A DNA stretch of 64,000 nucleotides from JBBSBL01 sp046330255 (GCA_046330255.1 JAXLTC010000002.1:806001-870000), one strand, 5' to 3'. Shown: positions 24,346 through 32,678, numbered from the stretch's first letter. Numbers and translations: made by a program. Notes: generated by a model from the sequence alone, not told the origin.

Positions 24346-27300
24346 TCAGGCGAGCTCCGCGAAGCGCTCGCGGACCCGGTCGCGGTAGGCCTGGGGGACC
24401 GCGGCGAGCGTGAAGTCGGAGAAGATCACCTCGAGGTCGTCGCCGCCCAGGCCCCAGGCCCGCGCCACGCGGGCGTCGATCTCGGCGCGCAGGGAGTCGC
24501 GCTCATCGGCGCCGAGCGGGCCGACGTCGACCCCGGTCGCCGCGGCGAAGTCGGCGAAGCGCTTGTCGGGAACGGACAGGCGGGCCGCGGCGGAGACGAT
24601 CGCGTCGTGGTGCTCGTCGGGGAGCTGCGGAACCGTGAGGCCCTCGAGGATGAAGAAGTTGACGTGCAGCTCCACGAAGCGCCGCGCCTGCCAGTCGAAC
24701 GCCAGGCTGTTCAGCACCCCCAGCGCGGCGGCCTGCCGGCGGGGGTCCTCCTCGAGGAACGCGAGGTACGGGGCCGTGTTGGTGAGGAAGACGTGCGGCG
24801 GGACGAGGGCGGTCCTGATCGTGCGGGAGTCGGTCGCTCGCGCCACGTCCCGGAACGCCACCCGCGCCCGGTCGAGCTCGCGCAGGACCGCGTCGCGGCG
24901 CTGCGCCAGCGGGGCCTCCTGCGCCAGCAGCGAGTCGCTACCCGGCCGCGGCTTGCGCACCTTCGCCAGCACCTCCTCGCGGCCCGGGCCGCGCCGGGCG
25001 CCGGCGCCGGTCGGGTCGAACTGGTCGAAGCTCTCGCCCTTCCACAGCGGCAGGCCCTCGCGCGCGTGCTCCCAGAAGTGCTTGTCGTTGGTCTCGTCGA
25101 GCTCGCGGACCGCGAAGCAGCGCCATCGACCGCCGCCCCAGGGGAACGGGTCCGTCCGCCGCATCCTGGCGAGCAGGTCCGCGACGGCCTGGCTCGGCAG
25201 CAGCGGCACCTCGAGCAGGCGGCCGAGCGCGCTGCGGCGCAGCTCGATCCCCGGCGAGCGGACCTGGCGGGCGAACGCCTCGGCGCTGTCGGCGACGCCG
25301 GCGACGGCGAACGACGCGTCGGCGTCGGGAGCCAAGCGTTCTGCGGTGAGGAGCGCCACCGAGTAGCGAGGCTCGCTGTCGAACGCCCAGCGCCCCGCGT
25401 TGAGCAGGAAGTCCATCCGCCGCGGCCGCGCCGACTCGAGCAGCCACTCGCGGAAGCCGAGCGAGCCCTTCGCGGTGAACGCGGTGCGCGGCAGCACCAC
25501 GCCGAGCGCGCCGCGCTCGCGCAGCAGGTCGCGGTAGCGCCGGCAGAAGAGCCGGTAGGTGTCCGGGTCGCTGCCCGCCACCTCGTACTCGCGCGCGTAG
25601 AACGCGCGCTGTGCGGCCAGGCGCTCCTGCTCGGCGGCAAGGCGCTCGGGCAGCTCGGGGCGCTCGCGCAGCAGCCCCGCGAGCTCCCGCTCGCGCGCCC
25701 GCTGCGCCAGCCCGCGCAGGCCGGGCCGGTAGCGCGCGTAGAACGCGAGCTCCTCGACCGTCACCTCCTCCCACGGAGGGTTACCCACAACTGCGTCGAA
25801 ACCCGGCCGCTCGCGCGCGAACACCTCGGCGAAGGCGATCGGCCAGTGCAGCACGTGCTCCTGCGCGCAGCGCGCGGCGGCGCGCCCGGCGAGCAGCGAG
25901 TCCTGGCCGCCGAGCAGCCCGCGGCCCTCGCGCAGGACCTCGTCGCGGGCGCCCACCAGGTCGGGGTCGAGCGCCTCCGCCGTCCAGAGGTCGAACACGC
26001 GCTCCGCGCCCGCCGCCTCCGTCTTAGCCTCGCGGTCGGCCTCGCGACTCTCGGCGAACTCCTCGGGCGTGCGGTCCGCCATCGCGCGCACGCGCATCGC
26101 CGCCTGCGCCGCGCGGCCGATCGCCTCGACGACGTCCTCCCCGAACATCGAGATCTGGTCGCCAGACTGCGGCGGCGCTACGTCCTCGGGGCGCGCGACG
26201 CCGATCAGCGCGTTTCCGCGCTTGACGTTGTGGTCCAGGTAGGCGAGCGAGAGGCCGGGCACGAACGTCGCCAGCCACAGCGACAGCTTCGCGATCTCGG
26301 TCCCGAGCGGCGAGAGGTCGACTCCGAACACGCAGCGCTTGAGCACGAGGCGCTTGAGCAGCGCGGTGTCCTCGATGCCCGCCCCGAACGTCGCGCCGGC
26401 GCCGGCGCGCAGGCGCTCGAGCTCGTGCGCGACGTCGGGCAGCGCGCGCTCGCCGAGCAGCGTCGCGATCTTGTCGGCCAGCTCGTCCACCACCTCGACG
26501 AGGAAGTGGGCGCTGCCGCAGGCCGGGTCGAGCACGTAGAACTCGAACAGGCGGCTCGCGGCCGCGGCCGGATCACGCGCCGCGAGCTCGGCGACCTCCG
26601 CGAGGTGGCGGTCGAACGCCGGCCCGACCGCGCCGCGGACGAGGTGGCGGACCAGGTCCGTGCGCGTGTAGTAGACGCCCCCGCCCTTGCGGCCGCCCTC
26701 GTCGGTCATCCACACGAGGTCGCCGCCGGCCACGTCCGGCTGCTCGTCGTCCTGCGGCGGGCGGTAGCGGTCGCGGCGCTCGTCGTAGACGTAGTCGCGG
26801 TCGGCGACCGACAGGCGCAGCGAGAGCAGGCCCTCGTAGACGTAGCCCAGGTGCCCGATCTCCAGGCCGGAGAAGTCGACGCCGACCTCGGGGTCGTCGG
26901 GGTCGCGGGCGAGCGCGACCAGCGCGGGCGCGAGCGCGGCGTCCGCGACGCTCGCCCGCTCCAGCAGCGCGGCGCCGTCCACGTCGCCCGGGGCGAACAG
27001 GTCGCCGTTGTAGGCGGGCAGATCCCAGGCGCGCTGGCCGTCGCGCATCCGCCGCACGAGCGCGGCGAGGTCGTCCCACAGCGCCGCGGTCGCCTGGTCG
27101 CGGCGCTCGCGCTCCTCCCACGCGCGCTCGGCGATCCGGGTGAGGCTCTTCTCCGCGTAGGTGCGGTTGGTCATCGGCAGGTAGCCGGCGCCCTCCGCGT
27201 AGAGCAGGAACAGCGCCCGGAAGACCCACAGCAGCGCGGCGGACTCGACCTCCCGGCGCGTCGCGTCCTCGGCGAGGTCCTTGCCGTTGTCCCGTGCCCA

Positions 27301-28329
27301 GCGGCCGAGCTCGCGGGCGAGGACCGGGAGGACGTCCTGGCGCAGCGTGCGGTCCAGCCGCGTGCGCAGCTCCTGGCCGTGGTCGCGCGCCTCGACCAGC
27401 AGCTCCCGCAGCCCGCCGTCCGCAAGCGAGCCGGGCGCGAGCAGGCCGAGCAGCGGGCGATGGGCCTCGTCCAGCGCGGCCGCGTCGAGCTCGAGGTAGC
27501 GGGTGGCCGAGCCGGTCGCCTCCGCGTCGGCCGCGAGCAGCCGCAGGCGGGTCCCGGCGGCGAGGATCCCCCACGCGGCGCCGTGGTCGCGGCAGGCCTT
27601 GATCAGCGCCCCCTCGGGGAGCTTCCCGTCGGCGTCGAGCCGGGCGAACTGGGCCGCTTCCGCGCGCGGGAACACGACCGCGACGGGGACGCCGCCGGAG
27701 CCGCGGGCGAGGTAGCCCTCCTTCGGCAGCGACTCGATCGCGTAGCCCAGGTCGGTAAGCAGCTCGCGCCAGCCGGTTCGGCTCGCGTGCTCGGCGGCGT
27801 CGTGCAGCTCCTGCCAGCGGGGGGAGGCCGGAAGCCGGCGGCCGTAGAGATGCTCGGTCCCGAGGCCCTGGACGCGCAGGCCGGCGATCCGCTCGGCGTC
27901 GAGGCGCTCGACCTCCTCCGCGACGAGGCGACGGGCCGCGAGCCCGCTCAGCTCGGCCGTGCGGGTGGCGAGGCCGAGCAGGGCGTCGGCGCGGATGCGC
28001 CGCAGCGGCCCGTCGGGCTGGGGGCCGAGGACCACAAGGGTCTCCTCCGTGGAGGGGTCGTCGGCGAACAGGACCAGCGGCGTCGCGCCGCCGCCGCGGC
28101 GCTCCTTCCAGATCCTCCGCAGCGTCCGCTCCTGGACCGAGTCGGCGCGCGCGAACTCCGTCCCCTGCAGCACCTGTCCGGCCAGAAGCCGGCTGCCGTC
28201 GATGCCGGCGTCCCGCGCGCCCGACAGCGCCGCTATGCCGTCGAGGACCTCGGCGGCGTTCACCGGGCGCAGGCGCGGGAGCGGGGCATACGCGGACGGT
28301 AGCCGCGCGAGCGGCGGCGCGAGGGGCAC
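24346..28329 (-). CDS. Eco57I/PglX-type adenine-specific DNA methyltransferase
   Basis: A very large DNA methylase (1327 aa from GTG 28329). SAM-binding motif I is VLDPACGSAHFL (about residue 600), with Ala where Gly is usual. Catalytic motif IV is VVGNPPWEEV (about residue 848). The N-terminal 550 residues are a helical module of the type found in PglX, DrmMI and other single-chain enzymes; the C-terminal 350 probably recognise DNA. GTG 28329 is preferred over TTG 28383 because AGGAG lies just upstream and the longer reading overlaps the Fic gene. It should methylate N6-adenine to mark self DNA, and it immediately precedes the PLD-helicase gene. It could also be a restriction-methylase fusion, but no nuclease motif is visible in it. 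Confidence 0.9.
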   Translation of the reverse strand: MPLAPPLARLPSAYAPLPRLRPVNAAEVLDGIAALSGARDAGIDGSRLLAGQVLQGTEFARADSVQERTLRRIWKERRGGGATPLVLFADDPSTEETLVVLGPQPDGPLRRIRADALLGLATRTAELSGLAARRLVAEEVERLDAERIAGLRVQGLGTEHLYGRRLPASPRWQELHDAAEHASRTGWRELLTDLGYAIESLPKEGYLARGSGGVPVAVVFPRAEAAQFARLDADGKLPEGALIKACRDHGAAWGILAAGTRLRLLAADAEATGSATRYLELDAAALDEAHRPLLGLLAPGSLADGGLRELLVEARDHGQELRTRLDRTLRQDVLPVLARELGRWARDNGKDLAEDATRREVESAALLWVFRALFLLYAEGAGYLPMTNRTYAEKSLTRIAERAWEERERRDQATAALWDDLAALVRRMRDGQRAWDLPAYNGDLFAPGDVDGAALLERASVADAALAPALVALARDPDDPEVGVDFSGLEIGHLGYVYEGLLSLRLSVADRDYVYDERRDRYRPPQDDEQPDVAGGDLVWMTDEGGRKGGGVYYTRTDLVRHLVRGAVGPAFDRHLAEVAELAARDPAAAASRLFEFYVLDPACGSAHFLVEVVDELADKIATLLGERALPDVAHELERLRAGAGATFGAGIEDTALLKRLVLKRCVFGVDLSPLGTEIAKLSLWLATFVPGLSLAYLDHNVKRGNALIGVARPEDVAPPQSGDQISMFGEDVVEAIGRAAQAAMRVRAMADRTPEEFAESREADREAKTEAAGAERVFDLWTAEALDPDLVGARDEVLREGRGLLGGQDSLLAGRAAARCAQEHVLHWPIAFAEVFARERPGFDAVVGNPPWEEVTVEELAFYARYRPGLRGLAQRARERELAGLLRERPELPERLAAEQERLAAQRAFYAREYEVAGSDPDTYRLFCRRYRDLLRERGALGVVLPRTAFTAKGSLGFREWLLESARPRRMDFLLNAGRWAFDSEPRYSVALLTAERLAPDADASFAVAGVADSAEAFARQVRSPGIELRRSALGRLLEVPLLPSQAVADLLARMRRTDPFPWGGGRWRCFAVRELDETNDKHFWEHAREGLPLWKGESFDQFDPTGAGARRGPGREEVLAKVRKPRPGSDSLLAQEAPLAQRRDAVLRELDRARVAFRDVARATDSRTIRTALVPPHVFLTNTAPYLAFLEEDPRRQAAALGVLNSLAFDWQARRFVELHVNFFILEGLTVPQLPDEHHDAIVSAAARLSVPDKRFADFAAATGVDVGPLGADERDSLRAEIDARVARAWGLGGDDLEVIFSDFTLAAVPQAYRDRVRERFAELA

Positions 28330-28357
28330 GGCTCCTGTAGGTCGGGGCGGGGCGGAA

Positions 28358-29545
28358 CTAGGCGCCGGAAGCAGGTGGCGCAAGCAGCCGGACGACCTCG
28401 TCGGCGACGAACACCACCCGCCCGCCGCGCCTTCGCTCGTCGACGAGCCCGATGCCCGCGAGCCGGCGAAGCGCGTTCATTGCGCCCTGGTGCGTGACGT
28501 CGTGACGGTCGGCGACGGCGCGGGCGTCGACGAACGGGGCGCCGATGAGCTCACCCGCGACCCGCTCCGCGAGTCCCGAAGCCTTGTGCCGGCGGACTCG
28601 CTGCAGCGCCCCCTCGCGCCAGTCGAGCATCCGGTCGACGGTCTCACGGGTCTCGTCGGCTGCGGCGGCCACGCCCTGGGCGAAGAAACGGATCCAAGCG
28701 CCCCAGACTCCGGATGCGCTGAGCTCGAGCAGCCCATCCTGGTAAGCGTCGCGCCGCGCCTCGAACCACGGCGAGACGACCAGGATCGGCTCGCCGAGTG
28801 CGCCTTGGCGGAGAAGCTGCGCCACGATGAGGAGCCGGCCGATCCGGCCGTTCCCGTCCGAGAACGGATGGAGGCATTCGAACTGGTAGTGCGCCATCGC
28901 CGCACGGACCACGGGCGGGAGGCGCACGGTACCGTCCCCGACCCACTCGATCCAGCGCTCCACCCCGGCGCGGAGCTGGTCTCCCGGAGGCGGCGGCACG
29001 AACCGTGCGGCGGCCATCGGGGAGCCCGGCGAGCCGATGACCACCTGGCGGTCCCTCAGTCGCCCGGCGTCGCCGTGCTCGCCGGCCGTGTCCTTTACCA
29101 GGATCGCTTGGAGGTCCTGAACGAGGGCGAGCGTGATCGGCCGCGAGACCACCCATTCAAAGGCGTGATCCGCAGCGACGACGTAGTTCAGCACCTCGCG
29201 TATCTCGGCCGGTAAGCGCTGGCGTTCAGCCGGATCCGAGCCGAGCACCTCCTCGAACGGGGCGAAAGTACCCTCGAGCGCGCTGGTGCTCTGCGCTTCG
29301 CGGCGGATCGCGGGCATGCGAAGCAGCGCGGGCTCCGGAACCTGGCGAGCCGCCTGGTCGAGCCGGCCGAGCGCGGCTTCGGCGCGAGCTACCTCCGTCC
29401 ATGCGATCTGCGGGAGGTCGATCTCCCGCGGCAACGGCTCGGGTAGGAACGCGTGATGGCGGTAGTGCTCCCGGGTCCGGACGTCGGTGCCCGAGATCGG
29501 GACAAGGCGTCCCATGGGACTGCCCGCGAAGAGATCGATATCCAC
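28358..29545 (-). CDS. Fic-family AMP-transferase, class II, with C-terminal winged helix
   Basis: A 395-aa enzyme that would transfer AMP or another nucleotide onto a protein hydroxyl. The Fic motif is complete (HPFSDGNGRIGR, residues 226-237). The N-terminal TSALEG (87-92) matches the inhibitory helix [S/T]xxxE[G/N], placing it in the self-inhibited class II. Residues 310-385 form a winged-helix DNA-binding domain (AVADRHDVTHQGAMNALRRL). GTG 29545 is chosen: it lies seven bases beyond a TATAGT -10 box, suggesting a leaderless message; TTG 29554 is the alternative. It ends 28 bases before the methyltransferase start and may be co-transcribed with it. Confidence 0.9.
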   Translation of the reverse strand: MDIDLFAGSPMGRLVPISGTDVRTREHYRHHAFLPEPLPREIDLPQIAWTEVARAEAALGRLDQAARQVPEPALLRMPAIRREAQSTSALEGTFAPFEEVLGSDPAERQRLPAEIREVLNYVVAADHAFEWVVSRPITLALVQDLQAILVKDTAGEHGDAGRLRDRQVVIGSPGSPMAAARFVPPPPGDQLRAGVERWIEWVGDGTVRLPPVVRAAMAHYQFECLHPFSDGNGRIGRLLIVAQLLRQGALGEPILVVSPWFEARRDAYQDGLLELSASGVWGAWIRFFAQGVAAAADETRETVDRMLDWREGALQRVRRHKASGLAERVAGELIGAPFVDARAVADRHDVTHQGAMNALRRLAGIGLVDERRRGGRVVFVADEVVRLLAPPASGA

Positions 29546-29548
29546 GAG

Positions 29549-29646
29549 ATCCAACTATAGACGTACATTGTTGGATTTGGCCCATGCGAGGAAACCCCTG
29601 TTGGATTCCTGCATCGGCTTCCAATCGATGCTGGTCGCTGTTGGAT
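29549..29646 (-). promoter_or_regulatory. Fic promoter with TGTTGGAT boxes and an inverted repeat
   Basis: On the minus strand TATAGT (29559-29554) makes a good -10 box. ATCCAAC (29549-29555) and GTTGGAT (29570-29576) form a perfect seven-base inverted repeat with a 14-base spacer enclosing that box. TGTTGGAT recurs directly at 29569, 29599 and 29639, so four half-sites cluster within 98 bases. This region is visibly richer in A+T than its surroundings. Binding by the winged-helix part of the Fic protein, giving autorepression, is an inference. Confidence 0.55.
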
Positions 29647-29705
29647 CCCGAGCGGGATGCGCCCGTCGGACCCGCGCCCATCAAGGTGGCATCCGGCCTA
29701 CAGCA

Positions 29706-30503
29706 TCACCGAACGCGGCGGCGGCTCCGCACCTTCCCCACCAGCAGCGGCACCGGCTGCTCGATGAAGCCGTTCCCCGGGCACGCGAAAGGCCCAGCGA
29801 GCCAGCCGCTCGGCGTCGTGACCCGCGGGGTCGCGGGGCCCGGCAGCTGGTCGACGAACGACTCGAGCACCTGGGCGTTCTTGGCGACCTTGCGCTCGTC
29901 GTAGCCCGGCCCGAACTCCTGCACCAGGAACACTGCGAGCGCGGCGTCACGCTTCTGGGCCTCGGCGAGGACGCCGACGGCGCCGGACAGGAGCTGGTAG
30001 CCGAGGGCGTCGATCGCCGCGGGATCGCGCGCCGCGGCCGGGAACAGGCAGTCGATCAGCCCGGCGAGGCGCTCGGGAGCGTTCGTGTTCTCGCCATTCG
30101 CCCGCTTGGCGAGACCGCGCTCGCGGTAGCGCGCGACGGGCGAGTCGAACGGCTCGTCGGTCTTCGCCTCGATGCCGATGACCACCTTCCCCGCGGCGCT
30201 CGTCCCGGCGAGCAGCAGGTCGTGGCTGCGGCCCCCGCCCGGGTAGCGGTCGATGGCGGTGGTGCCCTCGGGTCGCGCGTACTCGACCGTGAGGTCCGCG
30301 AGCTCGTCGCGCTGGGCGAGCAGCTCGACGACCTCGGGCGGCATGGCCCCCTGGGGCGCCCACGACTCGGCGATCTCCCGCGCGCTCTTGTCCCAGCGAT
30401 CGCGCACCCGCGCGGGCATCGCTTGCTTCCATGCCCCGACGCTGCCGAGCGGCTCGCCACTCGGCCCGGTGAGCGGGACCGGGATGCCCGCCCCCGCGCC
30501 CAT
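29706..30503 (-). CDS. PD-(D/E)XK-like nuclease-fold protein (265 aa)
   Basis: The start ATG at 30503 shares one base with the stop of the YbjN-like gene (TGATG), implying coupling. The central region reads GGGRSHDLLLAG (90-100), then VVIGIEAKTDEPF (107-119). That gives the D95...E112-x-K114 spacing of the PD-(D/E)XK nuclease core, resembling restriction-endonuclease-like families such as DUF6946 (recollection). The N-terminal 60 residues contain RWDKSAREIAESWAP, and the C-terminus has GYQLLSGAVGVLAEAQKRDAALAVFLVQEF, a likely core strand-helix. It lies at the upstream end of the minus-strand run, before the Fic gene. Nuclease fold: moderate. Whether it cuts DNA is not known. Confidence 0.7.
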   Translation of the reverse strand: MGAGAGIPVPLTGPSGEPLGSVGAWKQAMPARVRDRWDKSAREIAESWAPQGAMPPEVVELLAQRDELADLTVEYARPEGTTAIDRYPGGGRSHDLLLAGTSAAGKVVIGIEAKTDEPFDSPVARYRERGLAKRANGENTNAPERLAGLIDCLFPAAARDPAAIDALGYQLLSGAVGVLAEAQKRDAALAVFLVQEFGPGYDERKVAKNAQVLESFVDQLPGPATPRVTTPSGWLAGPFACPGNGFIEQPVPLLVGKVRSRRRVR

Positions 30504-30982
30504 CAGCCCGCCACCTCCTCGTCGTCCGTCGCCTCGCCGTCCGTCGCCTCGCCGAACGTCTTGCCGCCGAGGTCGCTGGCGAGTCCCTCGTCGAGGGAGT
30601 CGACATCGTTCATCACGAGCGCGAGCGCGTTGAGGAACTCCTCGGCGTCGAGCGCGTCGGCGAGCAGGTCGCACTCGGCGAAGATCCGCACCTGCTCCTC
30701 GTCCTCGTACTCCTGAACGACCCACTTGACGAAGTAGCTGTCGCGGTTGAGGCGGTTGGTGAAGGAGAGGGCGTCCCCGTGCTGGCGCAGCGGGATCTCG
30801 ACCACGGCCGGCGCGAACAGGTGGACGAGGTGGCCGTCGCCCCACTCATGGACGTCGAAGAAGACCGTCGTGCTCTCGCCGCGAAGGAGGTGGCGGCCCT
30901 CCTCGATGTGCTCGATCGGGATATCGCGGCTCACCGCGATCCCGACCAGCCGCTCGATGATGCCCTGCCGCGTGTTTGCCAT
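30503..30982 (-). CDS. YbjN-like (T3SS chaperone-fold) protein
   Basis: A 159-aa acidic protein with the YbjN/type III secretion chaperone-like fold suggested by GRHLLRGESTTVFFDVHEWGDGHLVHLFAPAVVEIP, then FTNRLNRDSYFVKWVVQEYEDEEQVRIFAECDLLADALDAEEFLNAL. Such proteins usually act as small chaperones or scaffolds. The C-terminus has a short duplicated ATDGEATD acidic tail. The ATG at 30982 is preceded by a strong GGAGGAGAG site. It is directly coupled to the PD-(D/E)XK-like gene, for which it may be a chaperone or inhibitor (inference). Confidence 0.75.
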   Translation of the reverse strand: MANTRQGIIERLVGIAVSRDIPIEHIEEGRHLLRGESTTVFFDVHEWGDGHLVHLFAPAVVEIPLRQHGDALSFTNRLNRDSYFVKWVVQEYEDEEQVRIFAECDLLADALDAEEFLNALALVMNDVDSLDEGLASDLGGKTFGEATDGEATDDEEVAG

Positions 30983-31048
30983 CTCTCCTCCGGGACGATC
31001 GACGCCGACCCTACGGCCCGGGTCGCCGGTGGTGGGAAATTCTGACGC

Positions 31049-31543
31049 TCAACGCTGCCCTGCCGCTCCCTCGCTCGGCGGGTCGAACTCGAACCTCGGC
31101 TGTCCGCCCGCGCGCGACTCGCGCACGTGGCAGGTCCGGCTCGCGTAGCGGCGGATCGTGCGGGCCATCGCGTCGCGTCCCTGCGGGTTGGCGGTGTGGA
31201 GCGCGATCCCGTCGCGCGGCCAGAGCACCCGGTCGTGCATCTCCTGCTGCTCGGCGAGCCAGTCGAGGATCTCGGGGCCGCGTCCCCGGCCCTCGTCGTC
31301 GCCGAGGTCGTGGTCGAGGCTCAGCTCGACGACCCGGCCGCAGTCGAGCAACGCGATCACCTCGGCGACCGTGTCGACATGAACCCAGCCCTGCGGAGCC
31401 GCGCGGTCCTCGAAGTCATCGTCGAGCCACACACGCAGCTCGCCGCCCGCGTCCAGCGCCGCGGCGACCCGCGCGCTGATGAGCGGCTCGCGTCCCCTCC
31501 GGTACTCGCCGGGCATCCGGTCCGGGCCGCCCTCCACCGTCAC
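31049..31543 (-). CDS. Cyclic-phosphate-processing receiver-domain protein
   Basis: A 164-aa protein of the receiver-like family thought to act on cyclic phosphates (cREC). Diagnostic segments are LRVWLDDDFEDRAAPQGWVHVDTVAEVIALLDCG, ELSLDHDLGDDEGRG and LHTANPQGRDAM, with the acidic pocket formed by D-D and DHD. The GTG start at 31543 overlaps the stop of the lipoprotein gene (GTGA), so the two are translationally coupled. Its substrate is unknown; family members are often found beside phage or stress genes. Confidence 0.75.
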   Translation of the reverse strand: MTVEGGPDRMPGEYRRGREPLISARVAAALDAGGELRVWLDDDFEDRAAPQGWVHVDTVAEVIALLDCGRVVELSLDHDLGDDEGRGRGPEILDWLAEQQEMHDRVLWPRDGIALHTANPQGRDAMARTIRRYASRTCHVRESRAGGQPRFEFDPPSEGAAGQR

Positions 31544-32112
31544 GGCCCTCCCGCCGGCACGACCGTACCGTCCCGGCGCACGAACGCGATCGCGCCCCTC
31601 GCGGCCGCAGCGGACAGGAACCACGGCGGGTCATACGGAGTGTCGGCGGAAACCCGCACCCAGCCGCGGCGAGGAACGCGAACGTAGGCGAAGCCCGTGT
31701 CGGTCCCGGTGACGACCAGGCACTCGTCGCGCCGCAGCACGACCTTGGCGCCCGCGCCGCCCGCCTCCCGCGCCCGCGCCGTAGCCAGCGGCCAGCCGCC
31801 GACCCACGCCCCGGCCGGCATGTCACGACGCAACGGCGAGACCACCGCCGCTAGCCCGACATGCGCGCGCTGCCTCCCGGTCGCCTCGCGATTCCAGCGG
31901 GCCGCGCACCCGCGCACGGACGCCGCTCCGGCCGGCGGGCGCGGCTCCTTCACAGCGCGGGGCGCCGTGCTCGTCGACGACCGGGCAGGACCGGTTCCCG
32001 TGCCCGGCCCAGGGCCCGCCGCCGGCGTCGACGCGCCCCCGCCACCGCACCCGGGGAGCGCGACCGCGAGCGCCGCGACCGCGCATGCGCGGCGAAGCGC
32101 CGCGCGCGACAC
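31540..32112 (-). CDS. Lipoprotein, unknown function
   Basis: A 190-aa exported protein. The signal peptide RAALRRACAVAALAVALPGC ends in a lipobox (LPGC), followed by a Gly/Ser/Thr/Pro-rich linker typical of surface lipoproteins. The mature part contains CAARWNREATGRQRAHVGLA and a C-terminal beta-rich segment, LRRDECLVVTGTDTGFAYVRVPRRGWVRVS. GTG 32112 is chosen because AGAGGGA lies four bases upstream and the signal then starts properly; longer in-frame readings give only Arg/Gly-rich sequence. It is coupled to the receiver-like gene downstream. Confidence 0.75.
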   Translation of the reverse strand: MSRAALRRACAVAALAVALPGCGGGGASTPAAGPGPGTGTGPARSSTSTAPRAVKEPRPPAGAASVRGCAARWNREATGRQRAHVGLAAVVSPLRRDMPAGAWVGGWPLATARAREAGGAGAKVVLRRDECLVVTGTDTGFAYVRVPRRGWVRVSADTPYDPPWFLSAAAARGAIAFVRRDGTVVPAGGP

Positions 32113-32159
32113 GCGTTCCCTCTTCGAGGATCCACATGCGCAGCGCACCGACCGCAACC

Positions 32160-32678
32160 CTACGCCGCACGCGCTCCCGCCTCGGGGTCGCCCGCGGCCA
32201 CCCGCGCGGCAAACGCCTCGAGCGCGCGTACCGCCTCGGTGGTGACCCCGACGTCCGGCCGGGTCCGCCACAGCAGCGTGGGCGCGCTACGCGCGGCCGC
32301 CCAGGCGTACGCGTCCCCGAACAGCATGTCGTCGAGCCAAGCGACGGCCCGCCCGCCGACGAAGCTGCGCACACCCGGGAGCTTCCACGTGAGCGGGGCC
32401 GGCCCCTCCAGCGCCGGCCCGAAGACGATCACGGGCAGCTGCGGGAGCCCGTGGGGCGGGCCGACGAGGTCGTTGGCCAGGTGCTCCCAGCCGGTGCACC
32501 AGACGAGCTCGAAGCGCCGGGCGAGGCGTCGCAGCCGCTCGCCGTTGAGATCGTGGGCCCACCAGTGCCCGCCGTCGTGGCGGTGATCGGGAGAGGGCGC
32601 GCCGTCGCCGCCGAACGGCGCGAGCACGCCGTCTACGTCGACGAGCAGGAGGGGTCGTGAATCGATGCCTTTGTTCAT
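32160..32678 (-). CDS. HAD-like hydrolase, small
   Basis: A 172-aa protein with the HAD nucleophile motif LLLVDVDGVLAPF (about residues 9-21) near the N-terminus. A second-motif candidate is ELVWCTGWEHLAND and a later acidic motif is VAWLDDMLFGDAYAW. The compact size matches cap-less HAD proteins that hydrolyse small phosphates. ATG 32678 puts motif I at the expected distance from the start; the longer frame to 32951 is Arg/Pro-rich shadow. The HicA-like pair lies upstream on the same strand and the lipoprotein/receiver pair downstream. Confidence 0.8.
   Translation of the reverse strand: MNKGIDSRPLLLVDVDGVLAPFGGDGAPSPDHRHDGGHWWAHDLNGERLRRLARRFELVWCTGWEHLANDLVGPPHGLPQLPVIVFGPALEGPAPLTWKLPGVRSFVGGRAVAWLDDMLFGDAYAWAAARSAPTLLWRTRPDVGVTTEAVRALEAFAARVAAGDPEAGARAA

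Noticed and set aside
24298..28302. Long open frame of about 1330 codons on the plus strand opposite the methyltransferase gene
   Set aside because: Arg/Glu/Val/Leu-rich shadow caused by high third-position GC. The minus-strand frame has clear methylase motifs, and this one has none.
21150..28329. Canonical DISARM or BREX locus
   Set aside because: DrmA/DrmB, PglZ, BrxL and BrxC are not visible. Only the methylase and a helicase/PLD resemble parts of those systems.
28330..28383. Upstream extension of the methyltransferase to TTG 28383
   Set aside because: It would overlap the Fic gene by 26 bases, and the extra residues are Pro/Ala-rich. GTG 28329 has AGGAG just upstream, though close.
29401..29904. 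Plus-strand frame of 167 codons across the Fic promoter and PD-(D/E)XK gene end
   Set aside because: It has no ribosome binding site and overlaps two better-supported minus-strand genes and a promoter.
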